Below, piece after piece: positions 26,784-35,333 of a DNA stretch of 64,000 nucleotides. Each line of letters starts with the position of its first letter. Position 1 is the stretch's first letter. The DNA lies in contig NZ_MUIN01000005.1 of NCBI RefSeq assembly GCF_002080045.1, positions 268,362 through 332,361 on the forward strand, read 5' to 3'. A program made the position numbers and the translations under genes. This stretch comes from Pseudomonas sp. Bc-h (GTDB taxonomy: Bacteria > Pseudomonadota > Gammaproteobacteria > Pseudomonadales > Pseudomonadaceae). Below the pieces are notes generated by a model. The model ran no database searches and was not told where the DNA came from. It was given only the letters and a program-made list of their open reading frames with translations.

Positions 26784-27368
26784 ATGCTGGAATCCCTGTT
26801 GGTCCCAACCGCGGTCGTCGCACTGGCCGAAATCGGTGACAAGACCCAACTCCTCGCGCTCATTCTCGCTGCACGCTTCCGCAAGCCCTGGCCGATCATC
26901 GCCGGTATTGTCGCGGCTACGCTGGCCAACCACGCTGCGGCCGGTGCCGTGGGCGCCTGGTTCAGCAGCTTCCTGTCCGACGCCGTGCTGCACTGGATCC
27001 TTGCCGCAAGCTTCACCGCCACGGCTCTGTGGACGCTGATTCCAGACAAGATGGACGATGACGAAGCCAACACCGCGCGCAAGTTCGGCCCCTTCATGAC
27101 CACGCTGATTGCGTTCTTCATCGCGGAAATCGGCGACAAGACGCAGATCGCCACGGTGATGCTGGCGGCTCAGTATTCCTACCTGTGGCTGGTGATTCTG
27201 GGTACGACGCTGGGCATGCTGCTGGCCAACGTGCCGGTCGTGTTGGCAGGTAATTTCGCGGCGGAGAAACTGCCGTTGACATTGATTCGTCGCCTGGCGG
27301 CCGGTGCGTTTTTCATCCTGGCGATCGTTGCGGTGTACAAGGCGATGCAGGTCAGCGGCTGGGTTTAA
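26784..27368 (+). CDS. TMEM165/GDT1 (UPF0016) family manganese exporter
   Basis: The 194-residue inner-membrane cation transporter has six helices in two inverted repeats, each with the signature E-I-G-D-K-T-Q at residues 16-22 and 115-121. Members such as Vibrio MneA expel excess Mn2+ and others move Ca2+. The manganese riboswitch directly upstream argues strongly for Mn2+ export here. No other gene shares the transcript. Confidence 0.93.
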   Translation: MLESLLVPTAVVALAEIGDKTQLLALILAARFRKPWPIIAGIVAATLANHAAAGAVGAWFSSFLSDAVLHWILAASFTATALWTLIPDKMDDDEANTARKFGPFMTTLIAFFIAEIGDKTQIATVMLAAQYSYLWLVILGTTLGMLLANVPVVLAGNFAAEKLPLTLIRRLAAGAFFILAIVAVYKAMQVSGWV

Positions 27369-27396
27369 CCCGTCCTGAAACCCTCGCGCAAATCCT

Positions 27397-27503
27397 GTGG
27401 GAGACGCCGGAGGAACGACGGCAGCGATAGCGTTGGATCAGTCACAGCAGGCTTGTCTGATAAACCGATGTCGTCGCTGCCGTCGTGACCTCCGGCGCTC
27501 ACA
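27397..27503. repeat. Inverted repeat (GGAGACGCCGGAGG family)
   Basis: GAGACGCCGGAGGAACGACG at 27401 pairs with the inverse at 27473-27499 with a few mismatches. It is related to the perfect copy at 7588-7693. Confidence 0.85.
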
Positions 27504-27564
27504 CAAGTCCAGGGGCGCACCCGCTAACAGCGTGCCGCCCTGGACCCAAGAGCCACCTCCCTCT

Positions 27565-28383
27565 TCAGGATTTCGGCGCCTGCTCATACAGCGGCATTAC
27601 CTTCGGAATTGCCGCCTGCAATGAGGCAATCCGGTTCGCCGAAGCCGGGTGAGTGCTCATGAACTCAGGCTGTGAAGCGCCGGCCTGGGCCTGCATTTTC
27701 TGCCACAAGGTAATCGCGGCATTGGGGTTGTACCCAGCTCGAGCCGACAATTCCAGCCCCAGCAGATCCGCTTCGTTTTCATTGGAACGGCTATTGGGCA
27801 GCGTCAGGCTGTAATTGACCACGGTATCGGCCAGCGCAAGACTGTCTTGCCCCAACCCCAACAACGAGCCGGCGCCCTGCTTAGCCATTTGCACGCCATA
27901 GGCCTTGGACATGGCTTCTCGACCGTGCTCGCGAAGCGCGTGGGCGATTTCGTGGCCCATGACCGCCGCCAGCTCATCGTCGCTCAATTTCAGGGTATCG
28001 ATCAGCCCGCTGTAGACGATGATCTTGCCACCAGGACCGCAGTTGGCGTTCAGCTCATCACTTTTGATCAGATTCACTTCCCACTGCCACTGCGCAGCAT
28101 CCGGGCGTAATTTCGGCGCCTGGGCTATCAGGCGATTGGCGACGTTCTGTACGCGCTTGGCCTCAGCACTGTCCTTATCCAGAACACCCTTGGTCGTCGC
28201 CTCGGTGACGGTCTGTTGGTAAGACTGGGCGTACATCTGATTGACCTGGTCGGTCGACAGCATGCTGAACATGTATTGCTTGCGTTCGACACCCACCGAA
28301 TCCCCGCTGGTGGTGTTGACGGCCTGGCAGCCTGCAACCAGCAAAGCTGCACTCATGGCACAAAGAGCAAAGGTCTTGCGCAT
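27565..28383 (-). CDS. M48-family metallopeptidase, lipoprotein
   Basis: The 272-residue periplasmic lipoprotein protease has lipobox VAGC (Cys19). The zinc motif is HEIAH at 144-148, and the third ligand is in NENEADLLGLEL (about residue 207). It resembles LoiP/BepA-type M48 enzymes that degrade misfolded outer-membrane proteins, but lacks the BepA TPR domain. ATG 28383 directly precedes the signal peptide and follows GGGAGAT; an extension to 28413 is unlikely. Confidence 0.91.
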   Translation of the reverse strand: MRKTFALCAMSAALLVAGCQAVNTTSGDSVGVERKQYMFSMLSTDQVNQMYAQSYQQTVTEATTKGVLDKDSAEAKRVQNVANRLIAQAPKLRPDAAQWQWEVNLIKSDELNANCGPGGKIIVYSGLIDTLKLSDDELAAVMGHEIAHALREHGREAMSKAYGVQMAKQGAGSLLGLGQDSLALADTVVNYSLTLPNSRSNENEADLLGLELSARAGYNPNAAITLWQKMQAQAGASQPEFMSTHPASANRIASLQAAIPKVMPLYEQAPKS

Positions 28384-28678
28384 TATGTATCTCCCTGGAA
28401 ACAAGGCGCCCATCCTAGGCGGTACGCCCGCGGAGTGCTAGATAGAAGCGGTTTGCCATATAAACTGTGGTAAAAAAAAACGCGCATTTGTAACAGAAAT
28501 GAAACATAAACCTCTCAGTTCTGAGACGCGCCAAGGCCTTTAAAACCGGGGCTTGTCGGCAACATATCCAATAACGACCAACGCCGATCAAAAACGGCCA
28601 TTTCGTCGGGTCGTGTCTCATGGAAGCTCAGTGCGAGGCGATATCCACTTCAGGCGTAATTCCACGTCCGGAGTTCCT

Positions 28679-30820
28679 ATGAAGTTCAAGTCGATCCAGT
28701 TTTCGGTTGCCGCTCTGTCGGGTGCCATCGTGCTCAGCGTTGTGGCTGCTCTCGTGCTTTTTGCGCTGTTTTCCGGCGCGCGCACTCAGGAGCTCGTGGA
28801 AAAACGCACTACCGTGCAGTTCGAGCAGGCCATCGAGCAACGACTGACAGCCATCGCGCGTACCCAGGCCAGCGAGATTCAGCGCGAACTGGAAGCTCCG
28901 CTGCAAACGGCCGCAGGCCTTGCTACCACCAACGCGGTACTGGGCATGAAGGACGCCAAGGGCGAGCCACTGCTGAAGATCAGCCGCGAGCAGTTGCTCA
29001 ACGTGTTGCATGAGACAGTCGTGCGCAACCCGAAAATTCTCGGTTCCTACATCGGCTGGGAACATAACGCGCTGGACCATAACGACGCGGCCTATGCTGA
29101 AGCGCCCATCACCGGCGTGGACCCGAAAGACGGCCGCTTCATGGCCTGGTGGTACCGCAAACCGGACGGCACTTTCAATCTGGAAAAACTCGCCAGCCTA
29201 GAGGACCAGAAGGTTCTCTCTACCGGCATCCGCTCCAGCGAGTACTACCTGTGCTCGCGGGAAACCCGCAAAGCCTGCGTGATCGACCCGGCGCCTTATA
29301 AAGTCGGCGACAAGATGGTCATGCTCTCCTCATTCATCGAACCGATCATGCTCGACGGCCAGTTCCAGGGCATCGTCGGCGCCGACCTGTCGGTGAACTT
29401 CATCCAGGACATGCTCGAAAGCGCCGACAAGAAACTCTACGACGGCGCCGGCGACCTGGCTTTGATTGCCACCAATGGCCGTCTGGTCGCCTATACCAAA
29501 GACACCAGCAAGCTCGGCGAAAAAGCCAGCGAGATCCTCGACGCCAACGAGGTTGCCAACCTGACCAACCTCACCAAAGGCGAGGTGCGTTACGACATCG
29601 ACAAAGAACATGGCCACATCGAGCTTTACCTGCCATTCGGCATCGGCAACACCGACGCGCGCTGGACCCTGATGATTCGCATGCCTGTCAGCGCCGTGAT
29701 GGCTGATCTGCAGAAACTGCAGAGCGACCTGGCGCAGCAACGCGACACGGACATCTTCGGCATGACCGTCGTCGGTTTGTTGATCGCCGCGCTGGGCCTG
29801 CTGATCGTCTGGTTCGTCGGCCGTGGCATCGCTCGCCCACTGAAGCAAATGGTCGCCATGCTCGACGACATCGCCAAGGGCGAAGGTGATCTGACCCGCC
29901 GCCTGACCAGTGACCGCGCCGACGAACTGGGCGCGATCGCCACGGGTTTCAATACCTTCCTCGGCAAACTACAGGTCATGATCAGCCAAGTGGTGACGTC
30001 GGTGCAGAAGGTCAGCGACTCGTCCGAGCACACCGCCGACATCGCCATTCGCACCAACAAGGGCGTCCACAAGCAGATGGCCGAGATCGACCTTGTCGCT
30101 ACCGCTGTGCATGAAATGACCGCCACCGCGCAGGATGTCGCCCGCAACGCGACTCAGGCCGCGCAGGCTGCCAATCACGCAGATGACGCGGCGAATCAGG
30201 GCATGCGCATCGTTCACAACACATCGAACTCGATCAGCGAACTGGCGGTGGAAATCGGTCGAGCCGTCGGTGTCGTGCAAACCCTGGCCAAGGACAGCGA
30301 GAACATCAACGCGATTCTGACGGCCATTCGCGGGATCGCCGAACAGACCAACCTCCTCGCTCTGAACGCGGCCATCGAAGCGGCTCGGGCTGGCGAACAA
30401 GGCCGCGGATTTGCGGTGGTGGCTGACGAAGTGCGCAATCTGGCACAGAAGACCCAGCAGGCCACCGAAGAAATCCAGAGCATGATCCAGCAATTGCAGA
30501 CCGGCACGCGGCAGGTGGTCAAGGTCATGGAAGACAGCCAGACCAAGACCGACGAGAGCGTAGGGCACGCGGCCGAGGCTGCGCAGGCACTGGAAAGCAT
30601 TACCAAGGCCGTGTCGGTGATCAACGACATGAACACCCAGATCGCCAGTGCTGCCGAAGAACAAAGCGCAGTGGCTGACGACATCAACCGCAACGTGATC
30701 AATATTGGGCAAGTGGCCAACGAGGTGGCGGGCGGCGCGGATGAATCGAGCCAGGCCAGCGCCGAACTGACCAAGCTCGCGGAGCAACAGCGTCGGTTGA
30801 TCAATCAGTTCAGGGTTTGA
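28679..30820 (+). CDS. Methyl-accepting chemotaxis protein with large periplasmic domain
   Basis: The 713-residue chemoreceptor has TM1 (residues 8-32), a long periplasmic double-Cache-like sensor (about 33-360), TM2 (about 361-383, [18 protein letters not shown]), HAMP, and a cytoplasmic signalling hairpin with the conserved tip [25 protein letters not shown]. The sensor carries an unusual cysteine pair about nine residues apart ([16 protein letters not shown]) that could form a disulfide. No C-terminal CheR-binding pentapeptide is seen. The ligand is not predictable from sequence. ATG 28679 begins the signal-anchor helix and follows GGAG. Confidence 0.93.
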   Translation: MKFKSIQFSVAALSGAIVLSVVAALVLFALFSGARTQELVEKRTTVQFEQAIEQRLTAIARTQASEIQRELEAPLQTAAGLATTNAVLGMKDAKGEPLLKISREQLLNVLHETVVRNPKILGSYIGWEHNALDHNDAAYAEAPITGVDPKDGRFMAWWYRKPDGTFNLEKLASLEDQKVLSTGIRSSEYYLCSRETRKACVIDPAPYKVGDKMVMLSSFIEPIMLDGQFQGIVGADLSVNFIQDMLESADKKLYDGAGDLALIATNGRLVAYTKDTSKLGEKASEILDANEVANLTNLTKGEVRYDIDKEHGHIELYLPFGIGNTDARWTLMIRMPVSAVMADLQKLQSDLAQQRDTDIFGMTVVGLLIAALGLLIVWFVGRGIARPLKQMVAMLDDIAKGEGDLTRRLTSDRADELGAIATGFNTFLGKLQVMISQVVTSVQKVSDSSEHTADIAIRTNKGVHKQMAEIDLVATAVHEMTATAQDVARNATQAAQAANHADDAANQGMRIVHNTSNSISELAVEIGRAVGVVQTLAKDSENINAILTAIRGIAEQTNLLALNAAIEAARAGEQGRGFAVVADEVRNLAQKTQQATEEIQSMIQQLQTGTRQVVKVMEDSQTKTDESVGHAAEAAQALESITKAVSVINDMNTQIASAAEEQSAVADDINRNVINIGQVANEVAGGADESSQASAELTKLAEQQRRLINQFRV

Positions 30821-30853
30821 TGAGAGTGGAGAGTTAACGCGCTTCACACCCTT

Positions 30854-30918
30854 TAGCAGTGCAGCCTGCCGGCGATGGCGCTTTCAAGACCGCTGCCGCC
30901 GGCCAGCCGGACTGCTAC
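30854..30918. repeat. REP element (GCCGGCGG family)
   Basis: AGCAGTGCAGCCTGCCGGCG and the complement ending GGCCAGCCGGACTGCTACC lie between the convergent chemoreceptor and SRAP genes. Confidence 0.8.
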
Positions 30919-30940
30919 CGACCGCCGCGACAAACCTTGA

Positions 30941-31570
30941 TCACAACGGCGTAAGGCATTCCGGCGCATTGAGCTTCGGATCGTTCACCAGATTGGCCAA
31001 CGGGCGCTCGCGCAACTGCATCTGTGGTGCGGCAAGCAGCGATTGCAGGGTTACCAGAGAACTTTCGGGATCGAGCCAGGCGGCCTGGCCCTCTGCATCA
31101 AGGATCAACGGCCTGCGTTGACTCATTGCTGACTGTGTCACCACCGCCACGCTCAAGTAAACGTGCTCCTGCACCGGATACGCCTCCCAGATCGCCGCGA
31201 AATACAGTGCCGAGCCCTCACCCGGCGTCAGCCAGAACGGTCGTTTGCGCACCGTACCGCGCCACTCGTAGAAACCGTTGGCAGGCAGCAGGCAGCGTCG
31301 CTCGCGAAACGCCTGACGAAACATCGGTTGTTCTGCCACGGTTTCCGCCCGTGCATGTGCGGGTGTACGGGACATGTCGGTGAGCCACGGCGGGGTCAGC
31401 CCCCAACGCGCTCGCGCCACCTCCCTGCCGCCCGCCTCGCTTTGGCCAGCGCGCACCATGAGCACTGAGTCGGCCGGGGAAATGTTCCATTGCGCCTGCT
31501 GGTCTGCCGGGAATCCGGGCAAGGCCGCGAAAGCGGGCGTCCAACGAAACAGCGCATAACGTCCACACAT
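30941..31570 (-). CDS. SRAP (YedK/HMCES-like) protein with altered active site
   Basis: The 209-residue SRAP protein belongs to the family that covalently caps abasic sites in single-stranded DNA through Cys2. The mature N-terminus MCGRYALF keeps Cys2, and Glu102 is present in NGFYEW. Two other positions differ from the YedK pattern: the usual Asn of the NARAET motif is His72 (HARAET), and the usual catalytic His before RRPL or RMP is Ser150 (MSQRRPL). Fold residues such as RWGLTPPW and RRCLLPA remain. It may be a divergent paralogue with changed crosslink formation or release. Confidence 0.87.
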   Translation of the reverse strand: MCGRYALFRWTPAFAALPGFPADQQAQWNISPADSVLMVRAGQSEAGGREVARARWGLTPPWLTDMSRTPAHARAETVAEQPMFRQAFRERRCLLPANGFYEWRGTVRKRPFWLTPGEGSALYFAAIWEAYPVQEHVYLSVAVVTQSAMSQRRPLILDAEGQAAWLDPESSLVTLQSLLAAPQMQLRERPLANLVNDPKLNAPECLTPL

Positions 31571-31621
31571 GGGCTTGGGGCAACTCTTCTGAAAAGCGAA
31601 TGAAGCGGCGCGGTACCGGAT

Positions 31622-31882
31622 TCAGCACAACAACACGTCGGGATAGCTGTCAGGTTCTTCGCCCGACAACGGAAAGGCGCCATTGTACTCAGTGATCAAC
31701 TGTCGCGCCCGCTCAGCCTGATCGTCTTCCACTGCCAGCCCCAGCAAGCCGAAAACCGGCAGCTCGCCGATCCCGCCCAGCAGATGGCGACCGGTGATGT
31801 GCGACTCGATGCCTTCGCTGGCGAGCATCGACTGTAATAACTCGCCTTCCATCATGTTTTCCGGCTCATAGATTTTGCGCAT
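31622..31882 (-). CDS. DUF2007 (putative signal-transducing) small protein
   Basis: The 86-residue protein starts MRKIYEPENMMEGELLQSML, followed by ASEGIESHITGRHLLGGIGEL and a single alpha-beta unit that matches DUF2007, a small fold related to the regulatory domain of some kinases. Its ATG follows immediately after the stop of the CPXCG gene, so translation is coupled. Function is unknown. Confidence 0.83.
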   Translation of the reverse strand: MRKIYEPENMMEGELLQSMLASEGIESHITGRHLLGGIGELPVFGLLGLAVEDDQAERARQLITEYNGAFPLSGEEPDSYPDVLLC

Positions 31883-32074
31883 TCATTCGTTCTCGGCCCG
31901 GACTTCCAGATCCCATTGCTCACCATCGGTTTCGAGATGAAATTCGATGGGACGACAGCACACATGGCAATCTTCGATGAAATTGTTATCGCCTTCCGAC
32001 AGATCGAGGACCGTTTCCCCCGGTTCGCCGCAATAAGGACACTCGTAAGGCGCTGCAGGTTGTATTTCGTGCAT
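31883..32074 (-). CDS. CPXCG-motif cysteine-rich protein
   Basis: The 63-residue protein has CPYCG near the N-terminus and a second Cys group CHVCCRP, a likely zinc ribbon. It fits the CPXCG-motif family. ATG 32074 has GGAG six bases upstream and is preferred over the adjacent GTG. It is the first gene of a two-gene unit with DUF2007. Confidence 0.83.
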   Translation of the reverse strand: MHEIQPAAPYECPYCGEPGETVLDLSEGDNNFIEDCHVCCRPIEFHLETDGEQWDLEVRAENE

Positions 32075-32099
32075 CACAGTCTCCGAGAGCAGTTTTGCG

Positions 32100-32105
32100 T
32101 ATAAT
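32100..32105 (+). promoter_or_regulatory. Possible -10 box
   Basis: A perfect TATAAT lies about 100 bases before the acyltransferase start at 32205. No good -35 box is seen at 16-18 bases, so this is only a candidate. Confidence 0.35.
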
Positions 32106-32204
32106 CGCCGACTTGTTTGCGGGCCGAGCTTTATTTCTCAGCATCCGGGTGTGATTCCGGACTTGGCCTACCTTTACCCTAGCCGTTTCCAACAAGAGAG
32201 CATG

Positions 32205-33368
32205 ATGGGCGAATTCGATGCCATCCGACCGTACGACGACACCGAAGTAAAAGCCGTACTCAACCGGCTGCTGGGTGACAAGGCGTTCCTCGCGATCCTC
32301 ACGCATTTCCGTTTTCCACGTCTGGCCGGATCCCTGGGCTGGATTCTGCAGCCTGCCATCGCACGCAAGCTGCGCCGTCAGTTCGCCGGCATCGATACCG
32401 TGGCCGCTTTGCAAGACAAGGTCGAGCATTACGTCGATCACACAATCGAGCGCGCCACCGATGGTGTGACCTACACCGGCGTCGAGCAGTTCAAGTCCGG
32501 CGTGGCGTACCTGTTTCTGGCCAATCACCGTGACATCGTGATGGACCCGGCCTTCGTCAACTACGCGGTCTATCACGCCGGCCTGCCGACGCCGCGAATC
32601 GCCATCGGCGACAATTTGCTGCAGAAGCCTTTCGTCAGCGACCTGATGCGCCTGAACAAGAGCTTCATCGTGCACCGCTCCATCGCTGGCCGCCGGGAAA
32701 AGATGGCGGCTTATCAGTTGCTGTCGGCCTACATCAATCATTCGATCCGCAACGACTGCCAGTCGATCTGGATCGCCCAGGCCGAAGGCCGTGCCAAAGA
32801 CGGCGACGATCGCACCGAATCGGCGATCCTCAAAATGTTCCACATGAGCCGCAAGGACGAGCCATTCGGCGAGGTCATTCAGTCGCTGAACCTGACCCCG
32901 GTGTCGATCAGCTACGAATACGACCCGTGCGATCACGCCAAGGCTCGCGAGCTGTATATCCGCGCCACCACTGGCAGCTACACCAAGGCGGCGGGCGAGG
33001 ACGACGTGAGCATCGCGCTGGGGATTACCGGCTACAAAGGCCGTGTGCACGTCAACTTCGCGCCGCCGATCAGCGAACTGTTCGAAGACACCAAGCAATT
33101 GGCGATCGAGATGGACAGGCAGATCCTCGGCGGCTATCGCCTGTTCCCGGTGCATTACCTGGCTTACGCGCAATGGGCCAATGCCGACTCGAGCCTGAAT
33201 GTACCGAGCGCCGCCGACGTCTTCCCGGCTGACGAACTGGAACGTGCGCAAGAAGAATGGCAGCGTCGCCTCGATGGCTGCCCTGAGGAACATCGTCCTT
33301 ATCTGGTGCTGCAATACGCGACGCCGGTGCGCAATCAGTACCGGGTGAAGGCGGGGTTGCCGCTCTAA
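32205..33368 (+). CDS. Glycerol-3-phosphate/1-acylglycerol-phosphate acyltransferase-like protein
   Basis: The 387-residue acyltransferase of the PlsC/PlsB superfamily has the catalytic H-x4-D in ANHRDIVMDPAF (about residue 106) and the acceptor block IWIAQAEGRAKDG (about 188), where PlsC proteins have an EGTR-like motif. It has no clear transmembrane helix, so it is probably peripheral. The pair of ATGs at 32202 and 32205 follows AAGAGAG; the second has the better spacing. A role in membrane phospholipid remodelling is likely, the specific acceptor unknown. Confidence 0.84.
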   Translation: MGEFDAIRPYDDTEVKAVLNRLLGDKAFLAILTHFRFPRLAGSLGWILQPAIARKLRRQFAGIDTVAALQDKVEHYVDHTIERATDGVTYTGVEQFKSGVAYLFLANHRDIVMDPAFVNYAVYHAGLPTPRIAIGDNLLQKPFVSDLMRLNKSFIVHRSIAGRREKMAAYQLLSAYINHSIRNDCQSIWIAQAEGRAKDGDDRTESAILKMFHMSRKDEPFGEVIQSLNLTPVSISYEYDPCDHAKARELYIRATTGSYTKAAGEDDVSIALGITGYKGRVHVNFAPPISELFEDTKQLAIEMDRQILGGYRLFPVHYLAYAQWANADSSLNVPSAADVFPADELERAQEEWQRRLDGCPEEHRPYLVLQYATPVRNQYRVKAGLPL

Positions 33369-33381
33369 GGCTGAATCTGGA

Positions 33382-33408
33382 CCCGGTGCAAGCGCGATTG
33401 CACCGGGA
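33382..33408 (+). terminator. Possible terminator hairpin
   Basis: CCCGGTGCAAGCGCGATTGC forms a 10-bp stem with the following CACCGGG, 14 bases after the acyltransferase stop. It lacks a T-tract, so function is uncertain. Confidence 0.5.
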
Positions 33409-33469
33409 GCAGCACGGCTTGCCGGCGGTGGCGTCTTCCTGATCGCTGCCGCCGGCAAGCCGGACTGCC
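33408..33469. repeat. REP element (GCCGGCGG family)
   Basis: GCAGCACGGCTTGCCGGCGG pairs with CCGCCGGCAAGCCGGACTGC around a short loop. Confidence 0.87.
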
Positions 33470-33498
33470 GCATCGATTGCCTCGGCACGCATTGGCAG

Positions 33499-33768
33499 TC
33501 AGAGCTTGGTACTCACCCATGACAACAGCAACGCAAACCCCAGGCATCCCGCGCCGATTCGGTAACTCAGACGAATAAGACGCAGCGTCGGCACGTCCAT
33601 CAAGTGCATCGGCTCGTCGAAGGGTGCCTGTTCGGTCAGGTTGTGCAGGTGCGTGGTTTCGCGTTGCTCGCGACTGCGCGTGGTGTGCAGCAGCCACACG
33701 CCGGGGCCTGCAGCCAGCAGCGCAAACAGATTGAGGATCATCCCGGGGGATTGCTGAAGAAGGGACAT
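33499..33768 (-). CDS. Small two-helix membrane protein, unknown
   Basis: The 89-residue predicted protein has two hydrophobic segments, residues 11-26 (LNLFALLAAGPGVWLL) and 69-85 (IGAGCLGFALLLSWVS), joined by a polar His/Glu-rich loop. A ribosome site-like GAGG lies upstream of the ATG. I recognise no domain. It could be a conserved Pseudomonas membrane protein; the evidence is mainly the coherent hydrophobic pattern. Confidence 0.6.
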   Translation of the reverse strand: MSLLQQSPGMILNLFALLAAGPGVWLLHTTRSREQRETTHLHNLTEQAPFDEPMHLMDVPTLRLIRLSYRIGAGCLGFALLLSWVSTKL

Positions 33769-33906
33769 GGGGCCTCGATGGCGCCAGATGAGGGGCGCCG
33801 CAGGTTCGATTGGATCTGACGATAAAGGTACTGCGTGTCACCTTAACGTCACCTGAACCGGTCACTGTGAAGCCCCTCGAACGCACCCGTCTGACCGGAG
33901 CCCCCT

Positions 33907-34110
33907 ATGCTGCATGCCCACAATCAAGACCGCCTCTACCTCATCGCCCCGAGCGACGAGCAACAAGCGTTGATCGATGGCTTGGCCTTTAATGTTCAAG
34001 ATCGCCACTGGCTGGTCTACTGCGCACTGGGTGGCCATCAGCATCACGATTTGCCAGAGATAGATATGGAGACGGGTTACAGCTTTCTTGATTTCTATCA
34101 GGCAGCCTGA
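33907..34110 (+). CDS. Small hypothetical protein
   Basis: The 67-residue reading frame begins MLHAHNQDRLYLIAPSDEQQ, with GGAG six bases before the ATG. It is acidic with several His residues and has no signal peptide or membrane segment. No domain is recognised. It ends near the REP and terminator at 34131-34256. Confidence 0.62.
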   Translation: MLHAHNQDRLYLIAPSDEQQALIDGLAFNVQDRHWLVYCALGGHQHHDLPEIDMETGYSFLDFYQAA

Positions 34111-34130
34111 TCAGACGCCGAATCTTGTAC

Positions 34131-34193
34131 CAGCACGGCTTGCCGGCAGTCGGAATTTCCGAGACCCACCGCCAGCAAGCCGGACGGCTACAG
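34131..34193. repeat. REP element (GCCGGCGG family, divergent)
   Basis: CAGCACGGCTTGCCGGCAGT and the inverse ending CCAGCAAGCCGGACGGCTAC, with mismatches. Confidence 0.75.
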
Positions 34194-34216
34194 ACCGCCC
34201 AACGCAACCGCTCAAC

Positions 34217-34256
34217 AAAAAAAGCCCCCGGCTTCTCACGAAACCGGGGGCTTTTG
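34217..34256. terminator. Bidirectional rho-independent terminator
   Basis: An A-run, AAGCCCCCGG, a 13-base loop and CCGGGGGCTTTTG make a strong symmetrical hairpin between convergent genes. It ends the YajG-like gene on the minus strand. Confidence 0.92.
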
Positions 34257-34273
34257 TCGTACAGCCGGGCGGG

Positions 34274-34855
34274 TTACTGACCCAGAACGCGGCCGATGGT
34301 CTGATCCTGGAACAGACGGGTCAACGCATCGCTGAGCACGTCGCTGACCAGCTTGGTGTTGGTCTCTTCGTTCGGCGCCATGCCGAAACGCTGATCCAGG
34401 GAAGCGGCGTAACGACCGCTGTAGCTGCGACCGTTGTTCTGCACATCGGCGCGGAAGGTCGAGCTGATACTGGCTTCAGTCACGTACAGGCCTTCTTTCG
34501 GCGACTGGTACTTGAGGTCAGCCAAAGTAACCGTCAGCTGTGGGCCGTTGCCGCCCTGAACCGGGGTGAAGCCCAGGAGACGTACCGCCGCCTCGGCCTG
34601 AGCCTGCAGTTGAGGCACCAGTTGCTGGCCATTGACGGTGATCGAACTGGTTTCCGGATAGAGACCGCCGCGCGTCCCGAGGGTCTGAGTTTGACGACCA
34701 TCGACGACACGAACCACGACCTGCTGGCCGTGTCCGACAGCCGCCAGCTGGCTGTTCAACTTGGGTTGCGGGTTAAGTGATTGCGGGCTGTGGGCACACC
34801 CCACCAGCGTCAGACTGCCTACCGCAAGCAAACCGAACAAAACACGACGCAACAT
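34274..34855 (-). CDS. YajG-family lipoprotein
   Basis: The 193-residue outer-membrane or periplasmic lipoprotein has lipobox LVGC (Cys20). The body matches YajG, a beta-rich lipoprotein with VVVRVVDGRQTQTLGTRGG and the C-terminal segment KLVSDVLSDALTRLFQDQ. ATG 34855 is eight bases after GGAG, while the in-frame ATG at 34861 is only two bases away. The biochemical role is unknown. Confidence 0.88.
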   Translation of the reverse strand: MLRRVLFGLLAVGSLTLVGCAHSPQSLNPQPKLNSQLAAVGHGQQVVVRVVDGRQTQTLGTRGGLYPETSSITVNGQQLVPQLQAQAEAAVRLLGFTPVQGGNGPQLTVTLADLKYQSPKEGLYVTEASISSTFRADVQNNGRSYSGRYAASLDQRFGMAPNEETNTKLVSDVLSDALTRLFQDQTIGRVLGQ

Positions 34856-35099
34856 GCTCATTTCTCCATGGGCCAAGGCACAAATTGTGCCGCAGTATAA
34901 CGACCTCGCGCGGCCGCTCACTAGCGTAAAGATACGACTAAGCGCCATCGCCTGCGGTTCCCCTGCACGGTCCCCGCCCGTGACCGTAAAAAGTCCCCCC
35001 ACGACACCATTACGCAACGCCAGCGTCACAGGGATGTCATCGCCACCCGACATACTTTTCACACCTACCCAGCTACTCCCCCAAACAAGGAGTCATGCC

Positions 35100-35333
35100 A
35101 TGGATTTTCTCTGGTCTCTGTTCTCGCCTAAAAGTCGTCATCGCCACTTCGCTCGCCTGGACCAGCAGGGTATCTGCCTGTGCTTCAAACACTGTGCCGT
35201 GCCGCCTGAAGGTACAGGCTGGGTGGAAATCTGCGAGCCGAAACTGTGTTGGCTCCGTCAGCCGTTGCCTGCCAGTGCCCGCGTCAGCCCTCGCCTGCGT
35301 GCGATTACCGCCCGACAATTGCTCAGCTTCTGA
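35100..35333 (+). CDS. Conserved small protein, unknown
   Basis: The 77-residue protein MDFLWSLFSPKSRHRHFARL continues with ICLCFKHCAVPPEGTGWVEI. AGGAG lies seven bases before the ATG at 35100; an out-of-frame ATG at 35095 is a competing start but gives no sensible protein. I remember similar proteins in other pseudomonads, always short and unannotated. The three Cys residues in the middle are not in a standard metal motif. Confidence 0.74.
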   Translation: MDFLWSLFSPKSRHRHFARLDQQGICLCFKHCAVPPEGTGWVEICEPKLCWLRQPLPASARVSPRLRAITARQLLSF

